Shown piece after piece: positions 34,901-46,148 of a stretch of DNA of 64,000 nucleotides (position 1 is the stretch's first letter; each line of letters begins with the position of its first letter). The translations under genes were made by a program, and so were the position numbers. This DNA comes from Chlorokybus atmophyticus (lineage: Eukaryota > Streptophyta > Chlorokybophyceae > Chlorokybales > Chlorokybaceae). Under the pieces are notes generated by a model, which made no database searches, was not told the DNA's origin, and was given only the letters and a program-made list of their open reading frames with translations. The DNA is taken from contig RHPI01002090.1 of NCBI GenBank assembly GCA_009103225.1, positions 336,370 to 400,369 on the forward strand, written 5' to 3'.

Positions 34901-37091
34901 TTTTGCTGCGCTACGAGCAGGTAAGCAGTTATAGCTGATCGTGGTGTGTATGCCCCAATGAATGACAATGTCACCAATTGAAGTCCTTGCAACATGCATT
35001 TACTTCATGTGACCCACAGGCCCTGGAACGCGGATGCCATGTCAGTAGTTTGTTGGAAAGCATGGCACTGACTGACGTCCTGCCGCACACTGAGAACTTC
35101 CTTGATGAAGCTCTGCATAGCCTGATATGTGCACCTTCCAAAAGCGCATACAATGACTACCCTTTCCTGGCGCGGTTCACCGCTGCGTGGGTGGACGCTC
35201 TGGTGCTGACTTGTGGAGTGTCGCTGCTTGAAAGGCACAAGCAATTTGACCGCGCCATAGAGTTGTTGCAGGTAAATGCATCACATTGTTGTGAATATGC
35301 ACATGTTGGTTGTCAATACTGGGGGAACAGATTGCTGGTTACAACTATGACGTGCTCAATGCTACTGGCAGGCATTGCTACGAGAGCAGTGGTGTCCTTC
35401 CAAGCGAGGTCATTGGTGGGAGCGCCTATGCATTGACCTGCAGCATGCCAAGGTGTTGGTTGGCTGTCAATCAGCCTGTTGGGTATTGCTAGGCTTGCCC
35501 TGCCTGCTGAAGTGTCGGCATGTGGCAGGGCCCAAAAGCCAGTTTAGAGGTGGCTAAAACCGCCCTTCAAGACAGTTGGGTTCGAGGAGGCTCGCGTGTC
35601 GCTCTCGAACGGAAAGTGGCACGACTGACCAAACGCTTCAGCCCCTACTCCACTAATCTTTATCCTGCCGCATTACAACCTCCATGCACAGAGGTAGGCT
35701 GCACATGCTGCACTCGTTTCATGGGGCTATGCGTATGGTACCAACATTGGTGTCCAGCCTTGACTGTTACAAGGATGTGCATATGCTTGCAACCGAAATG
35801 AACACATCTGCGTAAGCCCCCCCACTCTTCTCACGCACATGCACATGCACAATAACGCCCGCCTCAGTCAAACTTGCCAGCCAGTTTACTCAATGAATCG
35901 TGCATGGTGCAGCGCATCTCATTTCATCTGCTGAGTTTACAGGTGCAGGTGACGTCAACCAGCTACCACGATGTTGGCTAATCATCCTCTTTCTGCAGGT
36001 AGTACTGGAAGGTCGTCCACTCAACTGTGTTGTTGGCATGAAAAGCCTGTTCTTTGGCTTTGATGACTCCATGTGCAGTGTTGAGCAGCTTGCGCTACAA
36101 CACTATGCAAGGTACAGTATCTACATGGTGAAAGCAGTCAGTGATGCATGTACACATGTATTCATGCCTGACATGCGAGTCAAAACTGCCACACTCATAG
36201 CCAATCTCTGTACAGCTCTGAAGCAGGCGACTGGCAGGGTTGCCATTCGGAAAGCGGCATCTTCCTCACATTATTCGGGCTGCTCATGTGGGAGGTGTTA
36301 TTCACTGACGTGCCTGATGTGTTCAGAACAGAGTTCCAGGTGCATTTATTGTGTTCTGGGTACAGGTGTTGCATAAGACGGTTCAACCTGCTGCAGAGTC
36401 GTGTTACTGTTGCATGCAAACGCTCACATTCACTCCACAGACAGCACCGCTGGACCTGCACACAGATGCATTTTATGTGGCGAGGACGGATCTCATAGCA
36501 GCCCAAGTTGAAAGAATCCGTGAGGGTGGTCAAGTTGAGATGCTCACAAAGGTTGGTGTCTTTGTGCTGGCTTGGCGAGCTAGAGTGTGGTTGGTAGAGT
36601 ATGCACACACACGCGTTGCTGGCAAAATCAACGCACGGATACAGGTTTGGGAGGCACAGCAAGGGACCTGGTGTTGTGGCGTGTCATGGGAACGGTACAC
36701 TCTAGCACAGCTGCAGGAGATTGCAGCATGCATTGGCGGCCCAGGACTAGCAGCCATCTGCAGTTTGCTTGCTGAAGACTACGCGCTCTGGGTCGGCGGG
36801 ATGCCTGATCTGTTACTGTGGAAGCCAGAGCAGCTGAAGGCCAAACTTGTTGAGGTATGTTTTAATGCTCTGTGCAACAACATATCAATCTATCTTTCAA
36901 CACTGGACCTGGCAATGCTTACTGCTGGTGTCTGCGTGCAGGTCAAAGGCCCTAATGACCACCTGTCCGACGACCAGCGTGCGTGGATCATGCAGCTACA
37001 AGCTGCTGGCGTTGACGTTGAGGTCTGCAAAGTGCTGCCCCCGCAGGAAGCAGCGGCACGAGAAAACAAGAAGCGCGGGGCCCGGCGGTAA
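31949..37091 (+). CDS. FAN1: FAN1 Fanconi-associated nuclease
   Basis: FAN1 is a structure-specific 5' flap nuclease/5'-3' exonuclease that acts in interstrand crosslink repair. The first exon is MAGAQLRGLESLRRVVG. A UBZ4-type finger follows: CPVCNKELPEH, then NAHI joined across the intron to DACLA, giving C-C-H-C. The HIRAN domain carries VVGRRFASTAAVSVGQVVYA, DNPQDCNAIL and HLGHLPARIAQIL. The SAP/TPR-like body has KYFELSANAQRLFVRVFQRK, HTENFLDEALHSL, RGHWWERLCIDLQHAK and SVEQLALQHY. The C-terminal VRR-NUC domain has GGMPDLLLWKPE and LVEVKGPNDHLSDDQRAW, supplying the PD...ExK catalytic residues, then AAGVDVEVCKV. About 15 or more exons make it the longest gene in the window. A 33-bp inverted repeat lies 27 bp after the stop. 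Confidence 0.95.
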
Positions 37092-37560
37092 CTGTTGCAG
37101 CATACCCTTGACATTGCATCTGTTCATTGTCAAGTTGACAATGAACAGATCAGCAGTTTATAGATCACGGTGTGCCCTGCTTCTGTTGCAGTCCAGTTGC
37201 AAGCAGGTCTGATCACAGGTGCAAACATATGCATACTGCCGAATCAACCAACTTCTGATATAGCACTGCCCGCCTTTTAGCAGCATCACGTGCTTTCAAC
37301 TGTGACCATTACGTGTGAGACCAGTTTAACTTTTTTATTACTAGCAGCTTTGTCACACCATGCCAAGGCGTTTATCATTGCAAGAGTAAGTGACGATGTG
37401 CTGTGAGGGTTGTGGCAGCTGTGAACCAGAACCTGACAAGCCAACTGCTGTTGAAGGGCCACAGCACCCGTGCTCGCATAACTGAATCGGATGTAACAAG
37501 AGCATCACGGGCACTGGTGTTGTTGCCATGTGCAAGGATTGCGCAATGGCGTATATACCA
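37092..37560. other. Convergent spacer between FAN1 and the S58 peptidase
   Basis: 469 bp holding both 3' UTRs and the inverted repeat at 37118-37150. No coding signal otherwise. Confidence 0.5.
37118..37150. terminator. 33-bp inverted repeat in the FAN1 3' region
   Basis: Two exact 16-base arms (the left begins ATCTGTTCATTGTCAA) flank one central G. In RNA this would be a very stable 16-bp stem with almost no loop, 27 bp after the FAN1 stop. It may affect 3' end formation or be a small foldback insertion; calling it a terminator is inference. Confidence 0.5.
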
Positions 37561-39832
37561 TTATCGGTTATATCTATGCAGGCAGCTCATCAACTTGTCG
37601 TGCGGGATGGCATGCACTGTGTGCCCATCTCTGCCCACCATTGTCTCATTGGCGATCATGGAGTTGATGACCGCTTCATCAGTTGCCTGCAATATGCAAG
37701 TTTAGGCTATGCCAATGGAACTTCCCATGTAACGTGACAACGCACATCCGACACAAGGGTCTCACCTGTATGGCAGCTTCAAAAATGGGGTTGAGGTGTT
37801 TATCTGCGATATATGTCAACTCTGTGCGTGCGACTAATTGGTCACTGATGGCAGCCTCATTCCCAGTCGAAAACGCCAAGAATATGTCCCCCGACCCGTG
37901 CGCAGCTATCGAACCCGACCTACCTATCCCCAGGCCTGCTCGCCTAGCTAACCTGCTCCCAACATGAGAACGTCATTTACAGCTGGGGATGTTGTTAACT
38001 TGGGCAATGTTTGAAACTGCACGTACATACAACGGTGGGGTTCACTGACCTTTTCAACTGGTGAGGTATCAGTGGGGCGTCCGTGGCGATGATGCCTATC
38101 ACCGATCCGGCTTCTTCCCGCTTGCCCATGACACAGTTCTCAGTCAAGTGCTTCCCGACCGGCACTCCAGCAACCGTCAACAGCTGTCTGAAGAGATGAA
38201 ATGTGTGAGCGCTGAGCATGTGTATGCACACAATTGAATGGTCAACAAGTGCGTGTCTGCCAGCAAGTGCGTGTGCTGCACTGCAGGCATCACGCACCTC
38301 AAACCAAAATTGGCCTGCACAAACGCCCCAACAGTGTACCGCTCGCTCCCTATCGTCACAACCTGAGATACACATATACACAGACGATATTCATGAACAC
38401 ACGCATGATGCATGGGAAAGCCTACAACATACCCAACATGCAACACAGCCTCTCTCACCCTGGAAGCCGTCCCCGAGCCCCCTTTGTACTCGAAGCACAT
38501 CATGCCTGTCCCGCCACCAACGCTGCACACAAGATGAAGCGTCCACCACTTTACATGACAACAATGTTGTTGTCCACACCCAAGCACACACGCACCTGCC
38601 CTCGTCGATGGATCCACCCCGCGCGCGATCAATAGCTTGTAACACGTGTTGCTCCTTGACGTGGAATCCGTTGATGTCGTTGAGGTAGCCGTCGTACGTC
38701 TCTCCCGCGACGGGGAGACCCCACGCGTCGTCCATCGGAGCCCGCTTCACCATCCAACGCACCGACGCGTCGCGGGCCACGCCGCAGGAGTGGGTGTTTG
38801 TAAGCGTCACGGGCCCAGACAGAAGCCCTGCACACACGACACAACAACAGCATCAACAACAAATGTTTCTGCTCAGTGGTGTCGCTCCCAACAACACGCT
38901 TGTTGTATACAAGCAGGAGCCAGCAATAAGTGCAAGGCATCGAGTTGCTGCCTCAACTGAACCAACAAACTGCTTGCAATGAAAGACTCTGGAGTATCCG
39001 TGTTCACGGAACAATCAGTGTTGTGCACATGCTTGTAACAGCGAAGCCACACATAAAGGATACGTGTTTCTTGCCTGCTTCTTCTATCCATACGAATCCT
39101 GTCATCTCCCCGTTTCCGTTGAGTGAGTGACATCCGGCGAAGCAGGGCGCCGATGCGGAGCGCTCGCGGCCGCGAGGAAGCAGGGCCGTCACGCCCGTGC
39201 GAACAGGGCCCTCGCCAACGATGAGCGGACCCGAACCCTGCACACGCTCGCGTGTTGAGGTCAGTGTCCTTCGTGCATGCACTGGCATATACATACACAC
39301 ACGTGCGCACACACACACACACACTCACTCACGCACATGCACGCACACACACACACACACACACACACATGCAGGTACGCGCACGCGTATATCCTGTGCA
39401 CACACCCTGCACTCTCTCTCGTTCAATGACGGTCTTGAGCATCATGTGCCCAATCTACTCTTCGCAGCCACATTGTCGACCCCCCACACCTACCTCGATG
39501 AGCGTGACGTACCCGACCTCGACCCCTCCCACGTCCGTGATGGCGTTGAGTTCCCCCGGAGTACCCTCGAACGGGACGCCGAGGCGACGGGCGCGGGTCA
39601 GCCCCGAGGGAGTGAACGCGTGCGCATCTGGAAGTGTTGCGGGACCGGACCTTGCATCGACGGGACTGGACTCGGCACCGCTGGTGGTAGATAGATCCAC
39701 GTCCATCCCAGCCAATGTTATTGTTGTTCTTGTTGATGACGATGATGATGATGATGGTGGCGGTGGTGATGAACCGTTGGCATTGGCTTTTGGTGTCTCG
39801 CCCAACAATGGGGACGCCACTCCAGCAACCAT
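37561..39832 (-). CDS. DmpA/P1-type aminopeptidase (peptidase family S58)
   Basis: S58 enzymes are Ntn-fold aminopeptidases that cut themselves before a catalytic Ser. They are mostly bacterial and act on β-peptides, D-amino-acid or L-amino-acid amides. Visible in order: RARRLGVPFEGTPGELNAIT with DVGGVEVGYVTLIE, GPVRTGVTALLPRG, GEMTGFVWIEE, GLLSGPVTLTNTHSCGVARD and GETYDGYLNDINGFHV. Next are VGGGTGMMCFEYKGGSG, YTVGAFVQANFGLR, and EEAGSVIGIIATDAPL followed by IPHQLKR. In that last block the Ser is at the autocleavage position. GSGDIFLAFSTGN and ATDEAVINSMIANETM complete the fold. The first in-frame ATG is 39832, giving about 60 residues before the conserved region; ATG 39718 (MDVDLSTTSG) is an alternative. 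Many introns show it is a long-settled nuclear gene. Confidence 0.9.
39295..39369. repeat. CA-rich microsatellite in an S58 peptidase intron
   Basis: Two (CA)n runs separated by CTCACTCACGCACATGCACG. It is similar in type to the repeats in the ENDOV intron and upstream of the SDR gene. Confidence 0.85.
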
Positions 39833-40766
39833 GGCGTCGCTCTCAACCGATAAAGGAGCAAGTGCAATGCCTGAACTACAGTGCACCACACTACAGAGCA
39901 CTAAACTGTGCACTGACTTGGGGGAGTTGCACGCTGTGCTGTCCTGCACAGCTGCTTGTTCCGAGACTACACAAGCAACTATCAACGTGAATGAAAGCAG
40001 ATCTTGTTGATCAGGCAGCAGAAGGAGGTGTGTTTGAGTCAGCCCATCAGCCTCGTCTTCTTTGCGTTGCTGTTCACAATAGGCAGAGACCCCAAGACAG
40101 AGACTGGGTAGAAAACGAAAGAGAGGAAGAGAGAGAGATTGCAGACTGTCTCCAAGTTGATCCTAGCTCAACAAAGCAGCCATCAACAGTCAAGGCTCAG
40201 TCAAGCACCAGGCGCATGATGCAGGCCCCTGGCTCTTGACGCAATCACGCAAATTGTGTGACAAAGCTATTGCATTGCCTGCCAACAATTGGCAAACTAC
40301 TACTGTGTGACGGCACTCACCCAAACTGCTTGCCTCATCATGACAAAATTTCAGAATAAACTCAAGGCTAGGGTGTGGCACTGACTGAACTTATTTTGAG
40401 AGGGGCGGACTTTTCTGTCCCGCCCAGCGGTGGCCGGTGGACGCGAGGGCTTGTGACCGGCTCGCTGTACCGGCCATGGCCGAGAGATCGGCCGGTTGTG
40501 AAACACGAGGGCGCGTAGCGTAATTGCGATACGCTGCAGCTGGGTTTCGTTTACGCACTGTAGCAGGAGGACAAGACGGCGGCGGTGGCGGCTGCGGCGG
40601 AGCAGGGAGCGGAGGAGGAGGAGGAGGAGGAGGAGGAGATCCTGGTGAATGTGATTGTGTTGATTGCTGCTTTTACAAGCAGGAAGGAGTGAGGGGGATT
40701 GCCTGTTGAGGTCGGGTTGAGGTAGGCGCACGCTGCAGCACTTAGAGCAGTAGCAGCGGCAGCTGC
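39833..40766. promoter_or_regulatory. Divergent upstream region of the S58 peptidase and CCNDBP1-like genes
   Basis: About 930 bp between opposed starts. It includes GGCGGTGGCGGC and GGAGGA purine-rich triplets at 40575-40640 and GGCCGG-containing repeats at 40425-40500. Open frames here have no recognisable content. Confidence 0.45.
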
Positions 40767-42463
40767 ATGGGGAGGGAGGCGGCGACGTCGGGACGGGCGG
40801 GTCGTGCGCGGCTGACGGCGCACGCGGCGTCGGCTACTGCGGGTCTGCGGGGGGCCCTTTCCGCGTTTGACACTGCCGCCTCTGACGCCACGCGCGCCGT
40901 CACGCCCGAGGCGCTCAACGCTGCCGTCGCCACAGCATGCAACGAGGCCACCAAAGGTGGCATTGTGTTCATGCATGCAGAATGCTGTACATCACCTTGC
41001 TTTGTCCTGCTCACATGTAATTGCCATAGTGACAATGTTACCCTCTTTTGAGATATACAGTACTAACCAATTCGCTGAGCAGTAGTTTGTACTCTGACAG
41101 TTCACAGCTGATTGAACTACATGTACTTGTTCCAACAAGTGTTCGCAGCGGGGTTGTTGTGAAAAACCTAGTCCAGCATTGCACAAGCATGCTGCATGGG
41201 TAGCACGCCAACAAACTCAGCATCAAAGTATAGCTGCTGCTTTGTGACCGTGTGCGATTGTTGGTGTGTGCACGCAGTCGGACTTGTATGCAAAGGCAAC
41301 ACAATTATCGAAGAGAAACTGTCCGTTCTGCAAGGCTTTGAAGTCTCCGCGCTGGGCCTCATATCTTTCTGCCACGCTGCCACAGTTCGTGGCGGAAAGA
41401 CTCACTTGCTCGTAAGCCAGCGCATACCATAAGCATACTATCAACAATGCGTCTCTCAACTGAGTCACATCGTGTGAACTGGGCTCATTCGGGCGTTGCC
41501 AGGCTGTTCATTCAGCGGTTGCACCTGTCATTGAAGCATCCGTGCAGCTGGTAACCGCAGCAGCTTCTGAGGAGGAGCTTGAGGGCAACAAGCTCGCCCA
41601 GCTCACTGGTCGTGTTTGGGAAACGGCGGAAAGGGTAGGTGTGTACTAGGGGCCTGTATGAGACTGAGACTCACTTCTCCTGCCAGCAACGCACGTGTCC
41701 TGTTGTTCTGCACTCCGGCCACACACACATCATCAAGCACAACACACAGCCATAACGTCCTATCTGTGTATGCTGCAGCTCAAGAAGCTGCCTTTGGATA
41801 ACCGCACAGCCATCGGGCGCGCTTTGATTGCGACTGCAGCGCTTGTCAAAGACGTCATCAGGGAGTTTGCGGAAGTCACAAGCACCAGCCAGCAGCAGCA
41901 TGATGAAAACCAGCCGTCGTCTACTTCTTCCGCTGCAGATGAAGATCAAGATAGGGAAGAGGAGCTGTCCGCCGAGGAATTGGCAGTCGCGCGCAGCATT
42001 GAGAAGCTACTACACGCTATCAACGCATTGTACAGGTACGTCCAGCAGGCAATATGCACCAGTCAGCTTATCGTATCGTATCGTATCGTAAACATATTTC
42101 ATAAGCGTATGGTACACTCGTATTGTATGCAGGCCAGTGTTGAGAGCGGTGTCCACATGCGACGGGCAGTCGTCTGCCAATGTGGCGCTAATGGAGGAGA
42201 TCCTCGAAGCTCACTACCGGTTGACTGCGGAGGTGGACAACCTGGGCTCGTCCGTGTACCCGCCCCAGCAGCCGGCTGAGCTCCAGCAGCATGCCGAAAG
42301 CGTGCACGACTGCATCGCAGAGATAGTGTCGCTGACGGAAAAGCTCACGTCAGACCCGCCTTCACCCCGCGAGAGGCTCAGCTCGACAGGCCGTCAAGCA
42401 TTGGAGTGTTGTGACCAGATAGTGCATCTGGTAAGGACGCAACTAGTTGATGACCATGAATAG
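40767..42463 (+). CDS. Cyclin-D1-binding protein 1-like (GCIP family)
   Basis: The family is named for human CCNDBP1/GCIP, a helical cyclin-D-interacting protein; plant and algal members are of unknown function. The start MGREAATSGRAGRARL leads to a helical N-terminus (AATATACNEATKG-like region). Next come KTHLLAVHSAVAPVIEAS and LAQLTGRVWETAERV. LKKLPLDNRTAIGRALIATA and ALVKDVIREFAEV follow, which is the family block 'KLP.dN..A.GRrL...A.svKDvlREm.E'. An acidic linker (DEDQDREEELSAEE) and helices IEKLLHAINALYR and ANVALMEEILEAHYRL complete it. Four to six exons. Probably all-alpha and cytosolic or nuclear. Confidence 0.78.
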
Positions 42464-44093
42464 CATTTCTCTTCATCATGGCGTACAATGTGACACACAT
42501 GTTTGCGTGAAGTATGGTATAAGGTACATGCACGACTCTGCACACAGCATTAGCGCAGTAGGCAAATGTGCATGTCTATATGAGTAGGCGCGTTGCTTTT
42601 GTACAGTATCTGTGTCGCACACATTTATACGCATTTGTGTCGAGCGACACTCATCAACTATAAGATTTATGACATTGCCATTACATTCATAGAAACTCAT
42701 ACCAACTTTTTTACTAAATATGGGTAGTTTTATGAATAATAACAAAGCAACGTCCTTGTATGCACTTTAATCTAACAATATGAATGTCCCAATGTACCAA
42801 CATGTTACAAAGTGCAATCGTGCTATGACATGCAGCCTGTTAGGTAAATACAGACTTATAAAAGCAATCCGTTAATTACCATAATGCTACATACAACAAT
42901 ACAACCCGCACTCTACTTTAAGAGTTGCTTTTTACTTCAACCTTCTTCTTATCATAACAATATTGTCAATGGGTGCATTGATAATTGCATAATTGTATCA
43001 TGACATTGAACCTTATTATCGAAATTTATTGAAGTTAAAGGTCATGTATGAAATCCATGACAGTCAATTTTATCTTTGATAACATTTGTGCCGTTCACAT
43101 AACAAGCAAGAGACTTATGTATCTCTTGTATGTAGGTTTACAACTTGTATACAAACAATTTCTCCATTTGACTGGAGGCACTTCGAACGGAAGAAGCCAC
43201 TTGCTTGAAATGGAAACTCTGATGGCTGCTTGAACCTGTTGTGTGTTATGATTGCCATTAGGTAGTCATGGCCATGATTGCTATGATTGCCTACAGCAAG
43301 CCTCAGGTAGCAGCCACGGTCGATATCGCTTCCTCCCAACCTGAATTCCGAGATCCACATTCTCAACGAAATCCCGCCACGTCAACGGTACACAGGTGCC
43401 ACGCGGCGACCTCACGCTGGCACGCCACCTCCCCGCGCTCAGCAGCTAACCTGACCGCAGTCAGTCCCATTGACCGTGGACAGGTCAGTGGCAGCCACGA
43501 AGCCCAAGCAAGAAAGTCCTTCGGCGAGAACCGCGGTGGGCGCCGTTGGACATCCCGGTGCGAGGTAAAGTTCAACCCCTGTGTTGTGTTGGTCGGAATC
43601 CCCGGTTCGACGACTGCGAGGTTAACTTGACAGTCAAGACTCACTGTGGACGGTGCAGGGCTTCAGGAATCCAAAGTGGACAAGAGCCGTAGCCCGAGAA
43701 CAAGCATACAGCAAGTGCCTGCCTCGAGTAGTGTGAAACCGAGGGGTGTTGTTACTGGGGGCGTTGCGGCAGCTGCGGCGTCGGCGGAGGCGAGGGCGAG
43801 GGCGACATCAGCTGTGGTGCGCTGAGAGACAGGCGTTCAGTGCGTGTTGCGTTTGTGGGACGCTTGGTTGGTTTGAACGTTTTGAGCCGTGTGCATGGGC
43901 TGGCAAGTTGCATGCCATGCAACATGCCAGCGCATGCACTCTGCTGTATTTCGTTCTAGAATTTGTCAATGGCCTGTTTAAAGCAAACAAAAGCGCTGTC
44001 TCCTTTCAAGTTTCACTGTCTACTGAAACGCAACACTTGCTTGCTTCACTGGCAGTAGTGTTTCGCTCTCTGGGGTGTTAGAGTTCCGGCACC
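42464..44093. other. AT-rich desert and GC island upstream of the PMP3 genes
   Basis: From 42480 to about 43150 the sequence is AT-rich with no coding signal. At about 43300-43650 a GC-rich island is open on both strands (120 codons plus, 93 codons minus, starting MSLDCQVNLAVVEPG), with no family I recognise. It also contains GGTTCGACGAC near 43605, a loose box B-like match. The last 350 bp lead into the first PMP3 gene. Confidence 0.45.
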
Positions 44094-44639
44094 ATGGGTG
44101 CCATCCACGACTGCTGCGCTATCCTCCTCATCGTCCTGCTGCCCCCACTGGGCATTCTCTTTGTGGTAAGCCACAGGACAGAGCTGTCCTCTCACAGTCT
44201 GTCGATGTTGTTTGTTGAAATATTTCTATGTCGTGAGTCCTGCTTGCAGTCTGAATTTCAATCTGGCATGTGCTGGCTATAATGTGAACCTTCTGTACAG
44301 TATGACACAGGCTTCTCGGAGTTCTGCATTTGCCTGATCCTGACTATCATCGGCTACATCCCTGGCATCATATATGGTAAGCACCTTGTTTTGTCCCACT
44401 ATCCTCCTGCACTGTGCCTGCCTGCAGAGGATATGTTTGAAACGCTGTGCCAGGCATGCAAACCAAATACTGCTTCAGCCGCATGGGTTCTTTGTAGCAC
44501 AGGTTCAGAACTGTGCTACAAAGTTTGTGCTCGTTGACTAACTGGCTGTCATTGCCTGCTCGTCTTTGCAGCGCTGTATGTCTTCTTCACGCATGGCAAG
44601 AGACATACGCTAGGGCCGCACGCCACCGCCACCTACTGA
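44094..44639 (+). CDS. PMP3: PMP3/UPF0057 plasma-membrane proteolipid, copy 1
   Basis: PMP3 (RCI2/LTI6 in plants) is a tiny two-helix plasma-membrane proteolipid that affects membrane potential and salt or cold tolerance. Exons 44094-44165, 44301-44376 and 44572-44639 join to 71 residues. The first helix is ILLIVLLPPLGILFV with the typical PP-G motif. The second exon is YDTGFSEFCICLILTIIGYI followed by PGIIYA, matching the family 'C....LLT.LGYIPGIIYA' signature. The tail is short and polar (THGKRHTLGPHATATY). The second copy downstream has introns at the same two positions and phases. Confidence 0.95.
44490..44523. repeat. Hairpin in PMP3 copy 1 intron 2
   Basis: Exact 13-bp arms, CTTTGTAGCACAG and CTGTGCTACAAAG, flank an 8-base loop. 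A stable stem-loop shortly before the last exon could influence splicing or be a tiny foldback remnant. Confidence 0.8.
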
Positions 44640-46148
44640 GCAGCCTGTAGTAGTGAGGTATGCAACAACTTGCTTGAAGGCTGTGCAAATTCGGTGAAGT
44701 ATTCAATCCAATAGTGTGTCGTGCGCATTCATGCTCATGTCATTGTTTGGGCAGTGATGCGTGTGGTGACTGAAGACAGTTTTGCGCCATGCGCTGTGTT
44801 GCACAGCGCAGTGGCTGGTTTGCAAGTCTGCAGTAGACATGTCTTAAATTGAGGTAGCGTTTTCAATGTAAATAGCCATTCATTGTGTCGTGTGTGTGAC
44901 TTTAGAGATTGGCCCGCGGCGAGGTGCCGTGTTGTCATGAAGCTTGATAGCGTTGTCAAAGCTCTGTGTGCGCACAAGTTGTGTATGCCATAATCTGTCA
45001 CTGACGCACATGGTCTCCTAGGCATATGACACATGCAAGCAATGTTGCACAGGTACGGTTGCTTTGTTGCGTGATTGTGAATTCTGTACACGCTTGCCCA
45101 CAGGTAATACTAATCATATGTGGCGGCTGTATACAATGCTCTGTCTCTTGTCGGTTGGTGGCTGTTCCTCATTACGAATCAGCATTAGGTGATAGTCCTT
45201 TGATGGTTGCTACCTGATGGGGGGAGTTGTTTGCAAAGTTGTCCGCCCATGCCACTTGCAAACGAGTTTACTCATGTTTACGTCGTAGCATCTCGCAACA
45301 CTTGGCTGCGAAGGATAATCATCCGCAGTAAGCTTTAGAAGTAACCATGCAAGCTGTGTACAAAAAATGCAAGTGATCATGATACATGCAACATGCAAGC
45401 TGTATACAATACATGCGCGAGGCATTGTACAAGAGATGGTAGGAGATGTTAGGCTGAGCTCCATGTCTGTGCGGTACCTACCCTGCGCAATTATGAGCAG
45501 CGCGAGGGTAGGCACAGCACTGAGCAGCATCAGCACAGGTTGTGTTCATAGCACACGACTTCCTAGGACACTTTTACACACAGCTGCCTACACAGTACAA
45601 CACGATGTTGCAGTTATGGCCATACCTATAGCCGCTGTTGCAAGCATGTTTGTACGTGGTGTCGTCTACAGTTTGTTGGGTCATATTGTAGCTAATTGTG
45701 CACATGCACTGCTGCTTTCGTCAACTGCCTCTGTGGGTTTGCTGATGGTATGGCCACTACAACAACTGAATTACATGGGAGCAGTGAGTTCCTGAGCTGT
45801 TAACATCTCGCAAGACTACTGACATTCGTACAATGGTTGATGGTCAGCCTTTAAATGCTTTCAAGCATTGCCCTGGCATACAGCTTGGCCCGTCCTTCTT
45901 TCGCACCGTGCACGTCTGCTTGCGTCGTGCACAGCTTCTCATGCATGCAGCCACAGATAAGCACATCAAACACATATTTTTGTGATTTCAAACACTTCGA
46001 GCGCCAGACAACGCCATGCTATCACAAGTACTACACCGTACCATACGTACTTGCTTACGAGAGCCTAAGCTGCATGGCTCCATGCAATCAGTCACCAGCG
46101 GAGAAGCCCTGCTTGGCGGCGGCGGCGAGCGGTGCACAGGTTGTAGCC
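44640..46148. other. Spacer between the two PMP3 genes
   Basis: About 1.5 kb. One 142-codon plus frame (45367-45795) has hydrophobic stretches (MAIPIAAVASMFVRGVV, LLGHIVANCAHALLLSS), but a minus frame over the same bases also looks signal-peptide-like (MLMLLSAVPTLALLII). I recognise neither, so I do not call a gene. Confidence 0.4.

Noticed and set aside
39833-39985. Longer N-terminus for the S58 peptidase starting at 39985
   Set aside because: The codon there is TTG, not ATG, and the added residues have no recognisable signal. The first ATG in frame is 39832.
45855-46148. Extension of PMP3 copy 2 upstream to ATG 45855
   Set aside because: The added 98 residues resemble neither PMP3 nor a targeting signal, and ATG 46149 begins a coherent hydrophilic extension. 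I keep the shorter start.
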